From NCBI GenBank assembly GCA_013420905.1, contig JAAXNY010000006.1, forward strand, positions 1,612,001-1,676,000: DNA of 64,000 bases. The letters run 5' to 3'. A program made the position numbers and the translations under genes. The notes beneath the pieces were generated by a model, which did no database searches, was not told the origin of the DNA, and saw only the letters and a list, made by a program, of their open reading frames with translations. The DNA is from Collybia mongolica (Eukaryota > Basidiomycota > Agaricomycetes > Agaricales > Clitocybaceae). This document shows, one piece after another, positions 57,905-64,000 of this stretch (position 1 is its first letter; the number at the start of each line of letters is the position of its first letter).

Positions 57905-59649
57905 ATGGCCTCGACATCTGCAAATGCTGGCTCGCACAACCCCCATGGATGGCCGCCAGAGCCAGCACCGCCGTTAGCCCTTATGCTCTACTAATTTTGT
58001 CTGTCTAACGAGGCGATAATAATCTTAGGGTTGGATATCTCAGTCGCAAAGCCTTGCCTATCAAACGTAATGATGCTGAACCGCTGACACGCGAAGATGT
58101 TCAGTTCGACTTGCTCAATCACATATTTTCGGATACAAATCCTGTCTTTACCAGCCCAGTTTCCGGGAAATCGTCAAAGGTCCCCTTCTCCGATCTATAT
58201 GTCTCTGCCCTGTACAATTCAAGTAAATGTTCTAAAGTTCTCAAGGACAAAATGGTGGATACGCCGGCGTTTGCCATTGAACTGGCGAAAATATCTCTTC
58301 TCACGAATGTCGGCCGCATCAATACCACAATGGCTTGTGAGATTTAGTACATTCCCAAAACGCGAAACAACTCAAAATGTCTCATAGTTTTCCCGGAGAT
58401 GAAGACCGCACTAAGGACATATCATCCAGTTCCATCATTGCAGAAAACCGACGGAAACGCGCAAGACGCCCCGCGTATAAAAAATTGTCTCAAAGCTGCC
58501 CTTCTTCCTTCCGAATTGAAAACGGTTCCTCCCTCAACACCAGAGGAGATCTTGGCAAAGAGCGTGAGCCGTTTGTTTGCATTGGTCAAAGAACTCTGCA
58601 TACGAAACTTCTTTCATTACAAGAGAGCGGGTCAACATCCTCCCACCACTGCCGTGAATCTCATATTTGTCCTGGCCAACCATGCAGCTGTGAGACCTTG
58701 ACCCCAGACCTGACGCGATTTGGGCTGCTCCATTAATAGAACTTTGGAATAGCCTCTGGCAAGCGTCCATTTCGATGGCTCCTTGAATTTCCTGGATCTC
58801 TTTCTTCCAAACCAAGAATTCGCCTCTGTCGACCGCGCTAAGGCATTCCTATGGCTAATGTATTACTATCTAGAAAGTTCCGACAGACCGAATCCCTTCG
58901 ATGATGCCCACTCCAAGGACAATCCAGGAAAGGCACCATATCTGCATCGACTTACTCCGTCGCAAATTGCATCTGAGAATATTGACTCTCCAGAAGAAAT
59001 TGCGTGGGGTAAAAAAATGTCAGGGCTTAGAAATGCTTTCCTTCATAAACTTGTTTCCTCGATCGAATATGAAAAGAGAGCAAAGGCATCAGCACCGCAT
59101 TTTGTGCCTGGTAAGCATACTATGCTTCACTTCTCTGTAACCGTTAACTTCCGTGTAATCAGCTGCTCCGGAACCAAGCAGCAGTTTTCGCCGTTCTCGT
59201 CAACGAGAAACATTCAAAGACGAAGGAGCTTTTATGTACTATGTCCCCCCACGCGAACCCATCCAACCCCTTCCACCGAGTGGAGGTACAGCCACACTAT
59301 ACCCTTTATACACTGAGCTAATAGATGATTAGATCCTCCGCCTGATATACGTGCTATTCTTCCTCTAAGGGAAGAGCGATCTATGCTTCAACGTATAGCG
59401 TTTTATTACTCTTCAGATGACTGCTCAATGAAACGGTGAGATAGATGCATGGCATACAATCAATACAATCGATCCTCTTTTGGATTCCGATGAAGAAGAC
59501 CCCAACGAACATGTTCGGCTTGATTATTGTGAGTCCTAAAAAGTAATCATTGACCTTATCTGAGGAAATTTATCCTAGCCCGGCGCTTGGGAGTGGTGTC
59601 GGTGTTGGGACAATCGCGAAGGGTTAGTGGTGCGCACAATATGGGATGA
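57905..59649 (+). CDS. IES1: INO80 complex subunit Ies1, copy B (canonical-looking)
   Basis: Second Ies1 homologue. Exon 1 (MASTSANAGSHNPHGWPPEP) splices to VGYLSRKALPIKRNDAEPLT, then VQFDLLNHIFSDTNPVFTSP, LLTNVGRINTTMA-FFPEM, LRTYHPVPSLQKTDGNAQDA, PPSTPEEILAKS-RAGQ, NLIFVLANHAA-PLASVHFDG and LNFLDLFLPNQEF. It continues ENIDSPEEIAWGKKMSGLRN, YYVPPREPIQPLPPSG and, after a 52-nt intron (59393-59444), MLQ-HAWHTINTIDPLLDSDE. The 59393 intron is needed because all three frames otherwise meet stops. Lacks the Lys-rich and His/Gln-rich insertions of copy A. It ends in a short basic tail (RRLGVVSVLGQSRRVSGAHN). Stop at 59647-59649. Confidence 0.82.
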
Positions 59650-59930
59650 ACCTTAGTTCATTCCTTTAAATTGGCTTTGGCTTCGGCTTGGAATGTCACA
59701 AATTTGAATTGATCTGCGAAAGAAAATAAACGAAGTACGAAACGTACACTGATAAATTAAAGAACGTGTAAGTAGGTGGCCTGCTCTGAGACTAGCTCAT
59801 ACGACGACCGACAAGACGAAAGAGTGACGTTTGAGGATAGTTTTCCTTGTGCTTAATTAAAACCGCTTTCTGAGTTCCGAACAAAAACCATGACTTCGCC
59901 CAAAGAAAAATTGCACAAAAGGCATCACCC

Positions 59931-61155
59931 TTAGAACCCCCCTGGCATAGAAAACACAGGATGTTCGAAGCCAGTCCTTTGTCGGAGTGGTAGTAAATCT
60001 GCAGGGGCACTATGTCGCTTCCACCGCAACTTCCGGTCACCCATCCCATCTGTATCCAAGCTATGTTCAGACGAGAGAGTTCGCCTTCTCAAAGTCGATA
60101 ACATGTCATGGGCCCTGCGCTCTCGAGAATCTAAGGCAAGTAGATTCGATTCCGAGAGTTCTGTAGGGGATATCGTGGAAGAACGGGGAACCACAAGAGT
60201 AGTGACCTGGATGTTGGGGAACATAGGCGATTTAGGTGGGGAGTTTAAAATAGGCGTTGGGGCTGCTTTGCGCACATGTAGAGGCAGTTGCAACCTGCCA
60301 ACGGAAGTAAGGGGCCTCTGTCCTACACGTGCAAAATTTGGTTTGGGGGCAAGAAAAGCAGGGAGTCTACCGGGACGACCATTCCTATCCTTGTTGAGAG
60401 GCTGCGACCGTATATGTCCTTGGGAGCCTAGGCGAGCAGATATTTGGTCAAGGGACGGAAGAAAACTATTCGCCTTATTTAGTCCCGGCGTGCATATCAA
60501 TTGAACATGCTCCTTGATTTTTTTGTAATCCAGAACACGAAAATCAACTTGTTCAACCCATGGTTCGCAACCGTATGAATTTGAACTGCTTGCAGGGTCC
60601 TCGCTTAATGATTCGAAAAGGGCGAGGGGGGACACAAGGCCGGGCGATGGAAGGGAGTAATGGAAAATGGCAGGAGAATCAGGAGGCGTCTTCGGCGTCA
60701 AAGTGGCTGTCGGGGATGGTGGGGCAAGCACTTTCGAAAGGAAGAGAGCACGGCGCTCGACTAAAGTTGTGTCAGTACTTATACATTTCGCGAGACTTGG
60801 GTAGGAACGTACCTTGTTTATTCTTATGGGCCTTCAAAGCAATCTCTTTGCGGAGATCGCCCGCCTTCTTAGAGCCACTTATACTATTCCTTGCTCTAGA
60901 CGCCTGGAGCAATGCTTCAAAGCGTTCACGCTCAAGGCCTTTCGCAGGGGTCATATCACCACAAGGACGAAGGGGTGAAAGCCGCGTCCCAAATCTAGTG
61001 AGGGTTGGAGGTGGGGTTAGATGTTGGGGCCTAAAAGCATCATCATCACTCAATAGCAATGTCGACGAAAATGGAGAGTATGGTTCAACCACAGGTTCTT
61101 CTGGAGGAGCTGGGGAAATTGAGATCTGAGGAATCTCTGCAATTGGAGAATCCAT
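59931..61155 (-). CDS. Unrecognised Pro/Ser-rich protein with conserved helical segment
   Basis: Two exons joined between 60772 and 60731: KEIALKAHKNKQ-ERRALFLSKV then LAPPSPTATLTPKTPPDSPA. The N-terminal half is acidic/Pro-rich (MDSPIAEIPQISISPAPPEE). A charged helix follows (KGLERERFEALLQASRARNS ... SKKAGDLRKEIALKAHKNKQ), then SP/TP-rich sequence with LPSPGLVSPLALFESLSEDP and YGCEPWVEQVDFRV. It is mostly disordered, with many SP/TP sites suitable for proline-directed kinases. I do not recognise a family or function. Start 61155; stop at 59931-59933. Confidence 0.65.
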
Positions 61156-61722
61156 GGGTGAAAAACGAGTGGAGAGTAGGATGAGAAGGAACTGGTTTCA
61201 AACTAGGCGACCAGCACCAAACGTACTTCACAGGGAAGGTAAGAAACTGAAGAACCAACGAGCCCACAACTCAAGAGAAAGAAAGAAACGCGCTGGGAGG
61301 AGGGAAATAAAATCAACACTAAAGCTTCAAAGCCAGCATATTCAGCCCTGATTGCCACTTCGAATTTCTGTGATCAGGTTACTGATCAATTTCGCTGGTT
61401 ACCACATAATTCCCTCAACAAACATAGTCTTGGCATTGTTACTGGTGATGATGAAAGTTTCAGAAATCAGAACGAGCAAGGCATGGGAACTAGGAATTAC
61501 TGGTCCTGATAACGCTCGAAATCATGCATCTGTTATCAAACTCGTTCGCAAAGGACAGTTGATGACTTTTGCCACTCCCGGTCACTGCGACCATAATGAT
61601 AACTAGAATCACATAAGGGCAGTTCTGCCCATCAAAAGAACTTTAAACTGCAGATACTGACTTTTCCTGGGTAGAAGGTCTGCGGGAATATGTATAATGG
61701 GCACTGTTTGGAATGAGACAAA
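61156..61722. other. Intergenic region
   Basis: 567 bp between the start of the Pro/Ser-rich gene and the stop of LYS1. Purine-rich at 61260-61330. No supported gene. Confidence 0.45.
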
Positions 61723-63000
<1,278 letters not shown>

Positions 63001-63109
63001 TTTGGAGATGATGATGCGTGAGGGCGAGATGATAGATGACTCCTGGAAGACGACTGGTGAACTTTTCGTATGATAAAACGAGATCTTTTGCGATCGGGAT
63101 TACCCGATT
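63001..63109. promoter_or_regulatory. Divergent promoter LYS1 / TPR protein
   Basis: Only 109 bp separate the two divergent start codons. Lysine-pathway genes are often controlled by Gcn4-type factors, but no TGACTC-type site could be assigned with confidence: a tgactg lies at 63111, just inside the TPR gene. Confidence 0.35.
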
Positions 63110-64000
63110 ATGACTGACCCAATACCTATACCTATCTCTTTATCAGCGACTATGAACAAAAGCAGAGATACTACTGTGAGATCTTACTTGCAGTGTATTA
63201 TAGAGGACCTGGGTTCACCTCATTTCCTGTCAGTTGTGCTTAAGCGAGGCCGATGTTCTGAAAGCGCAAGGGAACGATTTGTTCCGTTCTGGGCAATGGG
63301 ACGAGGCTCTTGTAGCCTACCAATCTGGTCTTGGACAACTTCCGAGGAGGAAACAAGAGGCGTCGAACGGAAAGATAGAAGGAGTCAATAACCCGGTTGA
63401 CGGTAAAGAGGGCAGACAAGGAGAGAACGTCGTCGATAAAGGCCCGCCAACCGAAACAGACATTCTTTGTGCCAAGGCTCGTGCTGTATTGAATGCTAAC
63501 ATCGGCGCATGTTATGTCAAGCTGGTATGTAGTCAGTATCAATATCCCATCGCCCACTAATAACTTCAGGTGTTGAGGGAGATCACAAATCGGCGGTAGA
63601 AGCGTGTTCGCAAGGTGTGTATCTAGCTTCTCCATTGACATTCGGAATATACGTATTTCTATCTATTAGCCCTACTGGACGATTCGGGATACGTGAAAGC
63701 GCTTCAACGACGTGCTCTATCGAACGAAAAAATAAACTCTTGGTCGTCTTTAACTTCTGCCCAAGAAGGTCTGTGAACCTGCCATGTTGCGCTACCAAAT
63801 TACTAAAAAACCTTAAGACTACGCTTTCCTCCTCACGCTTCTCCCAACATCGTCGCCTCTTGTTAGGGAAACAGAGCAGTCCCTACGACGCGTAAAGGCG
63901 GTGGCTGAAGCCGCGCAGAAAGTCGAGACTGCTGAAATGCTAGATAAACTTAAAGGGCTCGGAAATAGCATCCTAGGTATGTTTTTGTAATATTCCAATC
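63110..64000 (+). CDS. TTC1-like tetratricopeptide repeat protein (partial, runs off the end)
   Basis: The start at ATG 63110 (a second Met at 63152 is possible) gives a 22-codon exon, then an intron 63176-63233. TPR 1 reads SEADVLKAQGNDLFRSGQWD, EALVAYQSGLGQLP. Then come an acidic loop, TPR 2 (ILCAKARAVLNANIGACYVK, GDHKSAVEACSQ) and TPR 3 (ALLDDSGYVKALQRRALSNE), and a charged helix RRVKAVAEAAQKVETAEMLD, KLKGLGNSILG that ends at a donor near 63976. This order matches TTC1-type Hsp70/Hsp90 co-chaperone proteins. The rest lies beyond the window. Confidence 0.78.

Overview
The window is nuclear DNA of a filamentous basidiomycete, most likely an agaricomycete. The evidence is gene density (about 28 genes in 64 kb), introns of about 45-65 nt in almost every gene, and basidiomycete-type gene content: a GH3 beta-glucosidase with an N-terminal fungal cellulose-binding module, a Cdc11-type septin, Pub1, Ypt7, Atg16, Ies1 and NAD-dependent saccharopine dehydrogenase (Lys1). 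I see no virus, plasmid, CRISPR array, rRNA, tRNA or intact transposon. All gene models were built by hand from conserved protein motifs and splice signals. No search was run.

Layout. 0-9 kb: an RBM26/27-like RNA-binding protein, a branched-chain aminotransferase, a PXA-domain protein and a small single-pass membrane protein. 9-14.5 kb: a long chromodomain gene whose 3' half is almost free of CpG, facing a clathrin adaptor AP-1 sigma gene. 14.5-26 kb: 6-phosphogluconolactonase, Ypt7 (divergent to Atg16), a Pub1/TIA-1 protein, prohibitin-1, a class II asparagine-synthetase-like protein and 6-phosphogluconate dehydrogenase. 26-38 kb on the + strand: an oxysterol-binding protein, a secreted CBM1-GH3 beta-glucosidase and a mitochondrial-type aconitase. 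38-48 kb: mitochondrial MutS homologue Msh1, Cdc11 septin and a MIT-domain protein. 48-60 kb: two paralogues of INO80 subunit Ies1 in opposite orientation, flanking an alpha/beta-hydrolase, an F-box-like protein and an acyltransferase. 60-64 kb: an unrecognised proline/serine-rich protein, Lys1, and the start of a TTC1-like TPR protein that runs off the end.

The genes are mostly housekeeping and do not form one pathway. Several have related roles: steps two and three of the oxidative pentose phosphate pathway (14.6 and 24.2 kb), vacuole/autophagy functions from one divergent promoter (Ypt7-Atg16), mitochondrial functions (Bat1-like, prohibitin, aconitase, Msh1), and chromatin functions (chromodomain protein, two Ies1).

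The most striking signal is in gene structure. Conserved residues can only be restored by splicing in tiny exons: 4, 6, 11, 12, 13 and 14 nt in the beta-glucosidase, 8, 9 and 11 nt in the aconitase, and 8 and 17 nt in AP-1 sigma, which also has two GC-AG introns. Other items worth attention are the CpG desert inside the chromodomain gene, the Ies1 pair, and an in-frame 21-bp tandem duplication in prohibitin-1.
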